Numbered from the stretch's first letter, positions 1 through 5,824 are shown. The stretch is 6,129 nucleotides of DNA from an uncultured Butyrivibrio sp. (GCA_947169985.1 CAMVRW010000148.1:1-6129); one strand, 5' to 3'. Numbers and translations are program-made. Notes: generated by a model not told the origin, from the sequence alone.

Positions 1-56
1 TTGAGCATCATGCGCATGAAAGCGGCATCATCAGTAATGAGTATTCTTTTTCCCAT
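1..56 (-). CDS. cheY: CheY-type chemotaxis response regulator, N-terminus only (runs off left edge)
   Basis: The first 18 codons read MGKRILITDDAAFMRMML. This is the first beta strand of a receiver domain, followed by the acidic pair Asp9-Asp10 that helps bind Mg2+ next to the phospho-acceptor Asp, and then the AFMRMM helix start typical of stand-alone CheY proteins in Clostridia. In this family CheY is phosphorylated by CheA in the cytoplasm and binds the flagellar switch. The ATG at 56-54 is supported by a GGAGG ribosome binding site (minus strand, 67-63) six bases upstream. The phosphorylation site and output face lie outside the window, so a receiver domain fused to another output domain cannot be excluded. 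It lies 140 bases downstream of the pilin-like cluster on the same strand. Confidence 0.78.
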   Translation of the reverse strand, partial: MGKRILITDDAAFMRMML

Positions 57-85
57 ATTGAACCTCCAATAAGTCAATTTTTTAT

Positions 86-107
86 TGGTACATATACTAT
101 TGTACCA
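86..107. repeat. Perfect inverted repeat (7-base arms, 8-base spacer) over the cheY promoter
   Basis: The plus strand shows TGGTACA at 86-92 and TGTACCA at 101-107, exact reverse complements separated by eight bases. The right arm overlaps the probable -10 box of the promoter reading towards cheY. The symmetry, 22-base total length and position suggest an operator for a dimeric regulator. A short RNA hairpin is less likely because the arms are AT-leaning, no T-run follows directly, and most of the repeat lies at or upstream of the predicted transcription start. The binding protein is unknown. Confidence 0.5.
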
Positions 108-109
108 CG
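99..109 (-). promoter_or_regulatory. Candidate extended -10 promoter for cheY
   Basis: On the minus strand the sequence TGGTACAAT gives a TG-N extended -10 followed by TACAAT (104-99), five of six matches to TATAAT. The region 17 bases upstream has only a poor -35 match (CGCACA), as is common for extended -10 promoters. The predicted start near position 92 would give a leader of about 35 bases containing the GGAGG site. A TTGACA on the minus strand at 144-139 is too far away (34 bases) to pair with this -10. A weak sigma-28-like pattern (CAAA, 16 bases, GACGATTT) lies further upstream but is too degenerate to call. Confidence 0.45.
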
Positions 110-196
110 TTATTTGATTTGTGTGCGCAAAATCGTCATGTCAAAAATTAAAATTTGATAAAGTCTTAAGGAAAATTGTTTGAATTTTTTACGCAG

Positions 197-604
197 TTAC
201 TTGGCAACCGGGAGAGTGGTATCATAGCTAAAATCGCTGTGATTCACTATTTGCCACTGTATAATGCCGGTGTTATTGTCTGAATTGGCTGTACTTTTTG
301 TGCTATTTAAGCTTATCGCAATATCAAGAGATTGATTATCGGTTAATGGTATACTTTCCTTCATTATACCATCCTGTGCACCGTTTTCATACCCTGAATT
401 AACTGCTGCAACAAAGGCATTTCCCTTGTGGCAGGCCTCGTAATAGGTCTTTTGCCTCTGGGCCAGATTGTCGCTTAAGTTATAGTCTGCCTTTGAGTTT
501 ACCAGTGTCAGTGTGGCAAAAGAAATAATGGAGAGCACTGCAAATATCAGAAGAATTGAGGCTGATCCCACATGGGAGCCATGAGATGAATTTCCTGAAC
601 TCAT
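197..604 (-). CDS. Pilin-like / minor-pilin-like single-helix protein (135 aa), last gene of the pilus cluster
   Basis: Probably a minor pilin or pseudopilin-like component. After a short Ser/Gly/His-rich head, one hydrophobic helix runs from about residue 15 to 36 (SASILLIFAVLSIISFATLT), followed by a polar helix with many Gln, Lys and Tyr and then a Ser/Thr/Asn-rich globular tail. Gly13-Ser14 could be a prepilin-peptidase site, but +5 is Leu rather than Glu, as in the PilX and GspK groups of minor pilins, which also lack Glu5. I chose the ATG at 604 over an in-frame ATG at 637. The downstream start has AAGGAGG nine bases upstream and begins one base after the stop of the preceding gene, whereas the 637 start would overlap that gene by 32 bases. 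The gene is co-transcribed with the three small membrane proteins before it. The exact family is unknown to me, and the filament role is inferred from context. Confidence 0.72.
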   Translation of the reverse strand: MSSGNSSHGSHVGSASILLIFAVLSIISFATLTLVNSKADYNLSDNLAQRQKTYYEACHKGNAFVAAVNSGYENGAQDGIMKESIPLTDNQSLDIAISLNSTKSTANSDNNTGIIQWQIVNHSDFSYDTTLPVAK

Positions 605-605
605 G

Positions 606-1163
606 TTAGTTGGCCTCCTTTCCTGTGTAGACGTCAACGCAGTTACTTAGGATGAGTCTGTTTTCGTCGTAAATAACCTGGGAATAGTCCTCTGAGACAC
701 CATCCACGTTAAGGATCAGAATGTTGCCAACAAGGGCCTTTCCTTCAGGAGTTACACCGTAGTCAGTTACATCGCTGTAAACCTTTGCTGCATCCTCTTC
801 GTGGATGTGGATGTAGGCTTCATAGACTGCTCCCTGGGGATTGCTTCCAAGAGGCTCCCAATCCTTATCAAAGAACATGATAAGAGCACCTTCCTTTCCC
901 TGCTGCTCGTTAGTTTCAGTGACCACGTAGGCATTAGGGTAAAGAGCTGATATCGCTTCAAAGTTACCTCGGCTTCCTGCAAATGCCTCAGAGAGATTCT
1001 GTGACCAGATGACAGCATTAGAAAGCCCTTCTGTCTTTTCTGCCAGCAGATGGGCAGAAGTAAAAAGCCTTACGCAGACTGCTGCAGAAAGGGAGAAGAA
1101 CATGATAGCCACTATTAGTTCCATAAGGAACAGACTTAATTTTGAATTATGCTGCCTATCCAT
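606..1163 (-). CDS. Prepilin-like protein with type IV pilin-like N-terminus (185 aa)
   Basis: Likely minor pilin or pseudopilin. After a ten-residue polar leader with Lys8 comes LFLMELIVAIMFFSLSAAVC, which matches the type IV prepilin pattern: a hydrophobic helix with Glu15 at the +5 position if cleavage falls between Ser10 and Leu11. Ser at -1 instead of the usual Gly is a departure and may affect processing. The rest (about 40-185) is a predicted globular domain ending in strand-rich sequence, with a lone Cys175 near the C-terminus besides Cys30 in the helix. Size and layout resemble the larger minor pilins of the GspJ/PilW type. The start has only a weak GAAGG (1173-1169) five bases upstream, and its ATG lies one base after the stop of the preceding gene, so translational coupling is likely. 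Confidence 0.78.
   Translation of the reverse strand: MDRQHNSKLSLFLMELIVAIMFFSLSAAVCVRLFTSAHLLAEKTEGLSNAVIWSQNLSEAFAGSRGNFEAISALYPNAYVVTETNEQQGKEGALIMFFDKDWEPLGSNPQGAVYEAYIHIHEEDAAKVYSDVTDYGVTPEGKALVGNILILNVDGVSEDYSQVIYDENRLILSNCVDVYTGKEAN
614..620 (-). promoter_or_regulatory. Ribosome binding site that decides the start of the 135-aa gene
   Basis: The minus strand reads AAGGAGG here, nine bases before the ATG at 604. It lies inside the 3' end of the preceding reading frame. It supports the shorter product, because the alternative ATG at 637 would place this site within its own coding sequence. Confidence 0.75.
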
Positions 1164-1164
1164 A

Positions 1165-1659
1165 TCAGCCTTCAGGTGTGCTCCTTTTTGCTATGTAAAG
1201 GTTATCTGTACTGCCGTCCTCCAGGACTATGGTGATTCCAAGTAAAGTATCTGATACTTCCTGGACATCGAAGGATGTGACCTCAAGTATCTTCTGGCCT
1301 GACTGGGGATAGAAGGTTCCCAGATCTTCTCTTGCATAGAGCTCACAAAGATGTCCTTCGTAATCGTAAATGTAGGTGTTGTAGATTTTTCCGCCAATTT
1401 CCTCTGACATTACAAGGGCGTTTTCGCCAAATATCTCTTTTGCATAAATGGCACCCTTCTTATCTGCTTGTCTTACCTTCTCGGTCACGTAGGCACAGGC
1501 AATCCTTTGGGAATTGTTGTCTGCCATAAGTGCTACGTTTTTCTTGTAGATGCTGGCCCCCAGGGCTATAACCGATAGGGCGGAGAGCACAAACAAAAGC
1601 ATAAGGCATATGACAAAGACGGAATCTATCATATGATGTTTGTTTTTGTTAAGTTCCAT
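1165..1659 (-). CDS. Small membrane-anchored protein of a Clostridia pilus-associated family (possibly DUF4860), 164 aa
   Basis: Function unknown. A short basic and His-rich cytoplasmic head (KNKHHMIDS) precedes one hydrophobic helix at about 12-36. A helical stretch (about 40-68, with AYVTEKVRQAD) follows, then a strand-rich domain containing YIYDYEGHLCELY and ending in IVLEDGSTDNLYIAKR. The layout resembles pseudopilins (N-terminal helix plus C-terminal beta domain), but no Glu+5 prepilin signature is present. From memory it resembles DUF4860, a family seen beside pilus genes in Clostridia; this assignment is recall and was not searched. The start at 1659 has GAGG (1669-1666) six bases upstream, which overlaps the end of the preceding gene three bases away. 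It probably acts as an accessory subunit of the filament complex in the cytoplasmic membrane. Confidence 0.72.
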   Translation of the reverse strand: MELNKNKHHMIDSVFVICLMLLFVLSALSVIALGASIYKKNVALMADNNSQRIACAYVTEKVRQADKKGAIYAKEIFGENALVMSEEIGGKIYNTYIYDYEGHLCELYAREDLGTFYPQSGQKILEVTSFDVQEVSDTLLGITIVLEDGSTDNLYIAKRSTPEG

Positions 1660-1662
1660 AGG

Positions 1663-1998
1663 TTACCTCAGTATTACTGTGTAATCGGGATAAAGATTTG
1701 CTGCAATGGGCTGGTAGTCCACGAAAAAAGTATCCTTATCATAGGTAAGGCCGTAGTGGTTCTCCATATATTCCAGGTCCGGCGGATACTGTCCTTCTAT
1801 GGCATAGCATTGGACAATGTCCCGGGCAATGGCTCTTTCCAGGGATTCCTGCTGCTTTTCGATGGTGCTCTTTCCGGAGTATTCAACTGCATAGAAGAAG
1901 CACACGAATATCAGCACGAAAATGGCAACGGAAATAAAACGGTAAAAGCCGCTTGGAAGAGAGAAGCTATTCTGTTCTTTGTCGAGTCTGTTTGCCAT
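1663..1998 (-). CDS. Small single-TM pseudopilin-like protein (111 aa)
   Basis: Unrecognised as a named family. A polar N-terminus (1-17) is followed by one membrane helix at about 18-40 (FYRFISVAIFVLIFVCFFYA), an amphipathic helix (44-66) and a short tail with YAIEGQYPPDLEYM (65-78). The spacing of Tyr, Gly, Tyr-Pro and Leu recalls the YxxxxGxYPxxLxxL segment found just after the long helix in GspG-type pseudopilins. Gly17-Phe18 could be a processing site, but there is no Glu at +5, so processing by prepilin peptidase is doubtful. Lying between gspF and the other small membrane proteins, it probably belongs to the same apparatus. The ribosome binding site is weak (AAAGGT, overlapping the upstream stop codon), suggesting coupled translation with the gspF-like gene 15 bases upstream. 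Confidence 0.7.
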   Translation of the reverse strand: MANRLDKEQNSFSLPSGFYRFISVAIFVLIFVCFFYAVEYSGKSTIEKQQESLERAIARDIVQCYAIEGQYPPDLEYMENHYGLTYDKDTFFVDYQPIAANLYPDYTVILR

Positions 1999-2013
1999 TA
2001 GCAGCTACCTTTT

Positions 2014-3063
2014 TTATCCAATGGTTGTCATTATGCCCATGAGAGGCAGGATTACTGATAACAGGATCATTCCAACAATTACGGAAAGAATGATAACTAG
2101 TGTTGGCTCAAGGACTGAAATGAGGGAGTAGATCTTTTTCTCTGTGTCCTTTTCTATTCTCTCGGAAACCTGCTGCATTGCCTGGTCCATGGAGCCTGAC
2201 TTGAAACCTACAGAGATCATCTGTGAATAGAAGGAGGTGAAGATATCCGTTTTCTCTAAGGCCTCTGGGAAGCTGTCTCCATCAAGGAGCATGTTTCGGC
2301 AGGTCTCGATCTTTTCTTTCATCTCGTCGCTGTCAGCAAGCTTTTTTACAAGGGCCAGACCCTCGTAGGTGTCCATTCCACTGGTGAGTGTCAGGACCAT
2401 TCCGCTGGCAAAACGCTCAATCTCTATATCACGAAGGAGCTTTTTGGTAGGACCAAACTTTCGCATGAGCTTTTTGAAGTTGGCTTTTCCGCTTGGAGTA
2501 GAGGAAAAGTAGATAAAAGCTGCAGCGATAAGTACAAGGATCACAATAAGCACGATGGAGTACTTATTGAGGGTGTTTCCAAGATTTAAAAGAGACTGTG
2601 CAAATCCGCTAAGGCTGGTGCCAAGCTGTGCAAATACCTGGTTGAAGATTGGAAGCACCTTTGTGATAAGTACCATTACTACGATCAGCATCATGAATAC
2701 CATGATGAGAGGGTAGCTGACAGCGCTCTTGATGCTGGATTCGATATTTTCCTCTCTGTCGTAATAGTCCGCCAAAGATTCCATGACTGTATCGATATTT
2801 CCGGATTCCTCACCGATGGATACCATGTGGATGAGGTAATCAGGGAAAGCCTCGCTCATCTCTAAAGCCACATGGAATTTTTCGCCGCTCCTTAGAACCT
2901 GGTTTATTGATTCAAAGAGCTTTTGGGCGGAAGCATCCTTTGTGTCCTGGGACAGAAGCTCTATTCCGTCGGCAGGAGCTATGCCGGCCTTAAGGAGCAG
3001 GGACATCTGCCTGCAGAAAGTGGATATCTCATTACTTGTCAGTTTTCCAATTTTAGCGCTCAT
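2014..3063 (-). CDS. Type II secretion / type IV pilus inner-membrane platform protein (GspF/PilC family)
   Basis: This is the platform protein that couples a cytoplasmic assembly ATPase to pilin extraction from the membrane. Two T2SSF repeats are visible: the first at about 12-135, with FCRQMSLLLKAGI and the family hallmark GEESG (84-88), and the second at about 215-338, with FASGMVLTLTSGM and a diverged VGFKSG (285-290). Membrane helices fall at about 117-140, 169-187 and 319-343, the usual three-helix arrangement, with the conserved SYPLIM before helix 1. At 349 aa it is slightly shorter than typical 400-residue homologues because it lacks the N-terminal extension before the first repeat, as is common in Gram-positive members. 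The start at 3063 has GGAGG (3072-3068) four bases upstream. Its ATPase partner is not in the window. Confidence 0.95.
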   Translation of the reverse strand: MSAKIGKLTSNEISTFCRQMSLLLKAGIAPADGIELLSQDTKDASAQKLFESINQVLRSGEKFHVALEMSEAFPDYLIHMVSIGEESGNIDTVMESLADYYDREENIESSIKSAVSYPLIMVFMMLIVVMVLITKVLPIFNQVFAQLGTSLSGFAQSLLNLGNTLNKYSIVLIVILVLIAAAFIYFSSTPSGKANFKKLMRKFGPTKKLLRDIEIERFASGMVLTLTSGMDTYEGLALVKKLADSDEMKEKIETCRNMLLDGDSFPEALEKTDIFTSFYSQMISVGFKSGSMDQAMQQVSERIEKDTEKKIYSLISVLEPTLVIILSVIVGMILLSVILPLMGIMTTIG

Positions 3064-3087
3064 CTTGCCTCCAAATAATAAAAAGAG

Positions 3088-4134
3088 TTAGTAGATGTAT
3101 TTTACGGAGTAGTTTGAACCGTCACCGATAAATTCTTTTAGTGACGAATCTTTCATGTTTGATGCAAATGTAGGATCCATTAAGGACCAGTCTGTTCCGT
3201 CGAACTCGATCATTCCGTTGACCCATCCCACATCCTGAATGTAGGTGGAAAGCCATGCGTGATATGCTGTTCCTGCATAGCCTATCTCCATTCTTGTGGG
3301 GATCCTCTGGCTTCTAAGCATTGTGGTCATCAGTGCTGCGTAGTCCAGACAGATTCCTGTTTTTGTGGCGAGAACCTCATCAACATCAGGAATGTATCCG
3401 CTCTGTACCGTCTCTGCCTCTTCGTGATCGTAGACAATGTTGGTTATCATGAAGTTGTAGACTTCTGATACCACCTCAAGGTCTGTGTTACATACGTAGG
3501 CCAGGTCGGCACCTTTTTTAACAGCCTCGTCTGAAGCTTTAAAGTCTACGTACTGGTTGGGGTAGAGGAATGGTGAAAACTCATCTGTGAGCTCTACTGT
3601 CACCAGCTGGGAGAAGGCCTGTGAATACTGGGTTCCTTCTATGTTCTCGAAGACGTTGATCATATAATCGCCGTTTCCCGACTGAAGAGGGAAGACCTCA
3701 TCGGTAGGATTTCCGGTGGTGAGATTGTAGGTGTAGGTTATGGTGTTGGGGCCCGTGATCTGAAGCTTAACCTTTGGGGATTCGCCGGTGTATCTTACTA
3801 CTACGTAGCCATCTGAGGCATTGGAAGCATCCAGGTGGGCGTATTCGTTTTCGTAGACCGTCTCGCCACTTGCTTCGGGCACAAGACAAACAGGAGTATT
3901 GTCGCGGCTTCCTTTTACTCTTTCCGCAGGCGCTGCATCCTCAGAAGCCTTGGTCGTCGTGGTTCCATTGGGGGTATCCGCCTCCTTGGGACCAGAAGAG
4001 CTCTGAGCATTGAGTACAGGTGTAGAGCCTGTATCTTCTCCGCAGCCGGAAAGTGAAGCTATGGCAAAACTCGATATAAGAACTAAATATAATCCGTATG
4101 AGATTTTTCTTTTTACTCTGTTGTAAATATCCAT
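3088..4134 (-). CDS. Lipoprotein with transglutaminase-like (papain-fold) domain, 348 aa
   Basis: A secreted, lipid-anchored protein. A basic N-region and hydrophobic core lead to the lipobox LSGC, giving Cys31 as the lipidated residue. Residues 32-78 are a Ser/Thr/Gly/Pro/Ala-rich linker. About 80-185 is a strand-rich domain of unknown fold, and 205-325 is a transglutaminase-like domain with TGICLDYAALM (Cys262), YHAW (His292) and LMDPTF (Asp320), so the Cys-His-Asp triad is intact. In this superfamily members act as cysteine proteases, amidases or transglutaminases; the substrate here is unknown. The gene sits between the GGDEF-like gene (5 bases) and gspF (24 bases), so a role on pilins, cell wall or surface proteins is inferred. 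No Shine-Dalgarno sequence is visible before the ATG at 4134, and no better start exists before the signal peptide; reinitiation after the upstream stop is likely. Confidence 0.9.
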   Translation of the reverse strand: MDIYNRVKRKISYGLYLVLISSFAIASLSGCGEDTGSTPVLNAQSSSGPKEADTPNGTTTTKASEDAAPAERVKGSRDNTPVCLVPEASGETVYENEYAHLDASNASDGYVVVRYTGESPKVKLQITGPNTITYTYNLTTGNPTDEVFPLQSGNGDYMINVFENIEGTQYSQAFSQLVTVELTDEFSPFLYPNQYVDFKASDEAVKKGADLAYVCNTDLEVVSEVYNFMITNIVYDHEEAETVQSGYIPDVDEVLATKTGICLDYAALMTTMLRSQRIPTRMEIGYAGTAYHAWLSTYIQDVGWVNGMIEFDGTDWSLMDPTFASNMKDSSLKEFIGDGSNYSVKYIY

Positions 4135-4139
4135 ACTGT

Positions 4140-4880
4140 TTAAGAGAGAATCTGTGGTGCTTCCTTGATCTTTGAGTATCCAAGAGAGATCAGTTCGGAG
4201 ATCTTTTCTTTATGTTCATCGCAGTTTAAAGCTTTGGCGTAGGCAACTTCCAAAGGAGCGCCCACATTCATGCCGTTATAACCGTGAATCCTCTTGGTGA
4301 GATCCAAAAGGAACATGTCAGCCATGGTAGAATCGCAGTTTTCCATAAGAAGGATGAATTCGTTTCCGCTGTTACGGCCAACATATCCGTACTTCTCGCT
4401 GACATCCTCAAGCATTGTGCTGAACTCGGAGATGAGCCAGTTGCCGTTGGTGTGACCGTCGCTTTCGTTTATGGAATACAGGTTGTGGATCTGTAAGAGA
4501 ACAAAGCCTGCATTTTCAAGACGTTCCGGAGTGTTGAAGCTGTCAATCAGAAGGTCACAGCTGTACCTGTTTGGAAGGCCTGTGAGATGGTCGATGAAGG
4601 CCAGCTTGTTAAGCCTTTTTCCGATAGAAGCAGTTCGTCCTAATATGTAGAAATCCAAAATGATGAAGATTGTGAAAATGACCAGACTCAGACCAACCAC
4701 CACAAAGAATGCAGGGGTTGAGGCATCCGTGATCTGATGGAACAGTTCTTTGTTCTTATGGAAAAGAACTGCGAGTGTGATTGTAAGGACCATCAGAACT
4801 ACAAGAGATATTATCTTGTATACATATATGGTGTTATAGATGTTAGCTCTTTTGCTTTTGTCGTAGAACTCGGGTCTCAT
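4140..4880 (-). CDS. Membrane protein with degenerate GGDEF domain (246 aa)
   Basis: Two membrane helices (about 22-40 and 57-79) precede a GGDEF-family domain at about 92-240. The family entry motif DHLTGLPNR (97-105) is intact. The active-site signature is SGNEF (171-175) instead of GGDEF, so the metal-binding Asp at its third position is Asn. The first metal ligand (the leading Asp of the DxDxFKxxND segment) aligns with Gln130 in LLQIHNLYSINES. No RxxD inhibitory site precedes the signature. By established GGDEF biochemistry this should be inactive as a cyclic-di-GMP synthase; it may bind GTP or cyclic-di-GMP, or act as a protein scaffold. It is the first gene of the pilus-like cluster, which suggests a positioning or signalling role at the assembly platform. 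The ATG at 4880 has GGAGG (4891-4887) six bases upstream. Confidence 0.88.
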   Translation of the reverse strand: MRPEFYDKSKRANIYNTIYVYKIISLVVLMVLTITLAVLFHKNKELFHQITDASTPAFFVVVGLSLVIFTIFIILDFYILGRTASIGKRLNKLAFIDHLTGLPNRYSCDLLIDSFNTPERLENAGFVLLQIHNLYSINESDGHTNGNWLISEFSTMLEDVSEKYGYVGRNSGNEFILLMENCDSTMADMFLLDLTKRIHGYNGMNVGAPLEVAYAKALNCDEHKEKISELISLGYSKIKEAPQILS

Positions 4881-4934
4881 CCAGTCCCTCCAAATAACAA
4901 ACGCGTCATAGAAATAATCGAAATATATGTAATT

Positions 4935-4963
4935 ATTTTACTATATTTAATTAATCTATAAAA
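4935..4963 (-). promoter_or_regulatory. Candidate promoter of the pilus-like cluster in an AT-rich gap
   Basis: The gap 4892-5002 is strongly AT-rich and is the only sizeable space upstream of the seven-gene cluster. On the minus strand TAAAAT (4940-4935) could serve as -10, with a poor -35 (TTTTAT, 4963-4958) 17 bases upstream. Other AT-rich registers, such as TATAGT, are almost as good, so the exact element is uncertain. No cyclic-di-GMP riboswitch-like fold and no intrinsic terminator for the upstream phosphatase gene were seen. Confidence 0.28.
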
Positions 4964-5002
4964 GAGATGTTTTTAATTATTTGATTAAGAATCCGTTAAA
5001 TA

Positions 5003-5824
5003 TCACAGCTTGTGGGCTACAGGTTTCCTGCTTTCATATGTGTAGTACTCGGTAAAACCTGTATCAAGAGCGATCTGCCTTATAGTATCAAAACCACAGG
5101 CAATCTTATCGGGAGTGTGGGCGTCTGAACCAAAGGTTATGATCTTGCCCCCGAGCTCTTTGTAACGCTTTAAAGCCTCTGGACATGGATTTGGAGGCAG
5201 TATGTCGCTGCAGGCAAGGACCTTTGAATTGACGTCCAGTCCCTTTCCATTATCAATAATATATTGAAGAATTGGATCTATCCTGTCTGCAAAGCGCTCA
5301 TAGGAATAGGTGGTATCACCTTCCGGAACGTAGCGGGAGATGTAATCCAGGTGGCCAAGGACATCAAATTCTGAAAAGAGCTTTATGTTCTCCAGGGTCT
5401 GTTCAAAGAATCTGTTAAAGATGTTTTCTACCGTGTCGGGAGCCCAGAACTCAGGATAGAAGGGGTCTCGCCTGTCCACCAGGTGCTGTGAGGCAATGAT
5501 GAAATCAAAGGAATCAGACTTTGCTATGGCCAGGTTTTCTTTTGCTACCTGGGCCTGCATTCCAATCTCTATCCCGAACCTGAGGGTGATCTTATCCTTG
5601 TATTTATCCTTAAGTGAAAAGAGCTCCTTCTTATAAGAAGGTACATCTAAAGTGAAGGGCTCGGGAGGCAGATCAGGGGTGTCAGGATAGTCAAGATCCA
5701 GGTGCTCTGTAAAACATATCTCAGAAAGTCCTTTATCTATAGCGCTCTTTATCATATCCTCCATGGGTGTATTGCTGTCCCCTGAGTGGTTTGAATGCAT
5801 GTGAAAATCTGATGTAATCGGCAT
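5003..5824 (-). CDS. hisK: PHP-domain phosphatase of the histidinol-phosphatase (HisJ/HisK) family
   Basis: This is a cytoplasmic metal-dependent phosphatase. The best-known activity of the family is hydrolysis of L-histidinol phosphate to L-histidinol in histidine synthesis. The PHP metal ligands are all visible: HMH (His8, His10) with Asp16, TEHLD (His41), GIEIG (Glu86), SQH (His114), LGHLD (His158) and GSDAH (Asp234, His236). The length of 273 aa is typical for the family. The usual Asn-Thr-Ser segment is changed to LDVNSKVLACSD (196-207), which could shift substrate preference. No other his gene is present, so a different phosphomonoester substrate is possible. The ATG at 5824 has AAGGAG (5835-5830) five bases upstream. 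It is probably its own transcription unit, divergent from gap. Confidence 0.88.
   Translation of the reverse strand: MPITSDFHMHSNHSGDSNTPMEDMIKSAIDKGLSEICFTEHLDLDYPDTPDLPPEPFTLDVPSYKKELFSLKDKYKDKITLRFGIEIGMQAQVAKENLAIAKSDSFDFIIASQHLVDRRDPFYPEFWAPDTVENIFNRFFEQTLENIKLFSEFDVLGHLDYISRYVPEGDTTYSYERFADRIDPILQYIIDNGKGLDVNSKVLACSDILPPNPCPEALKRYKELGGKIITFGSDAHTPDKIACGFDTIRQIALDTGFTEYYTYESRKPVAHKL

Noticed and set aside
120..160. Sigma-28-like promoter upstream of cheY
   Set aside because: CAAA, 16 bases, GACGATTT on the minus strand only loosely matches TAAA-N15-GCCGATAA; the extended -10 nearer the gene is better.
191..648. 12-base direct repeat ACGCAGTTACTT at 191-202 and 637-648
   Set aside because: About one shared 12-mer is expected by chance in a window of this size, and the copies are not at element ends or symmetric sites.
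767..1018. Second minus-strand frame inside the 185-aa prepilin gene
   Set aside because: A shadow frame; the enclosing frame has the pilin signal and fits the neighbouring gene junctions.
1633..2001. Plus-strand open frame of 122 codons
   Set aside because: It lies exactly antisense to the 111-aa membrane protein, has no ribosome binding site, and its product shows no recognisable domain; the minus-strand gene fits the operon spacing.
3774..4056. Overlapping plus-strand open frames opposite the lipoprotein linker
   Set aside because: Arg/Pro/Ser-rich translations typical of the antisense of a Gly/Ser/Thr/Ala-rich coding region, with no start signals.
3941..4183. Minus-strand frame overlapping the lipoprotein and GGDEF gene junction
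   Set aside because: It is out of frame with two well-supported genes and its product has no family features; no frameshift is needed to explain either gene.
4881..5002. Possible cyclic-di-GMP riboswitch ahead of the pilus-like cluster
   Set aside because: Such riboswitches control pilus genes in some Clostridia, but this short AT-rich gap has no GC-bearing paired core or terminator hairpin.
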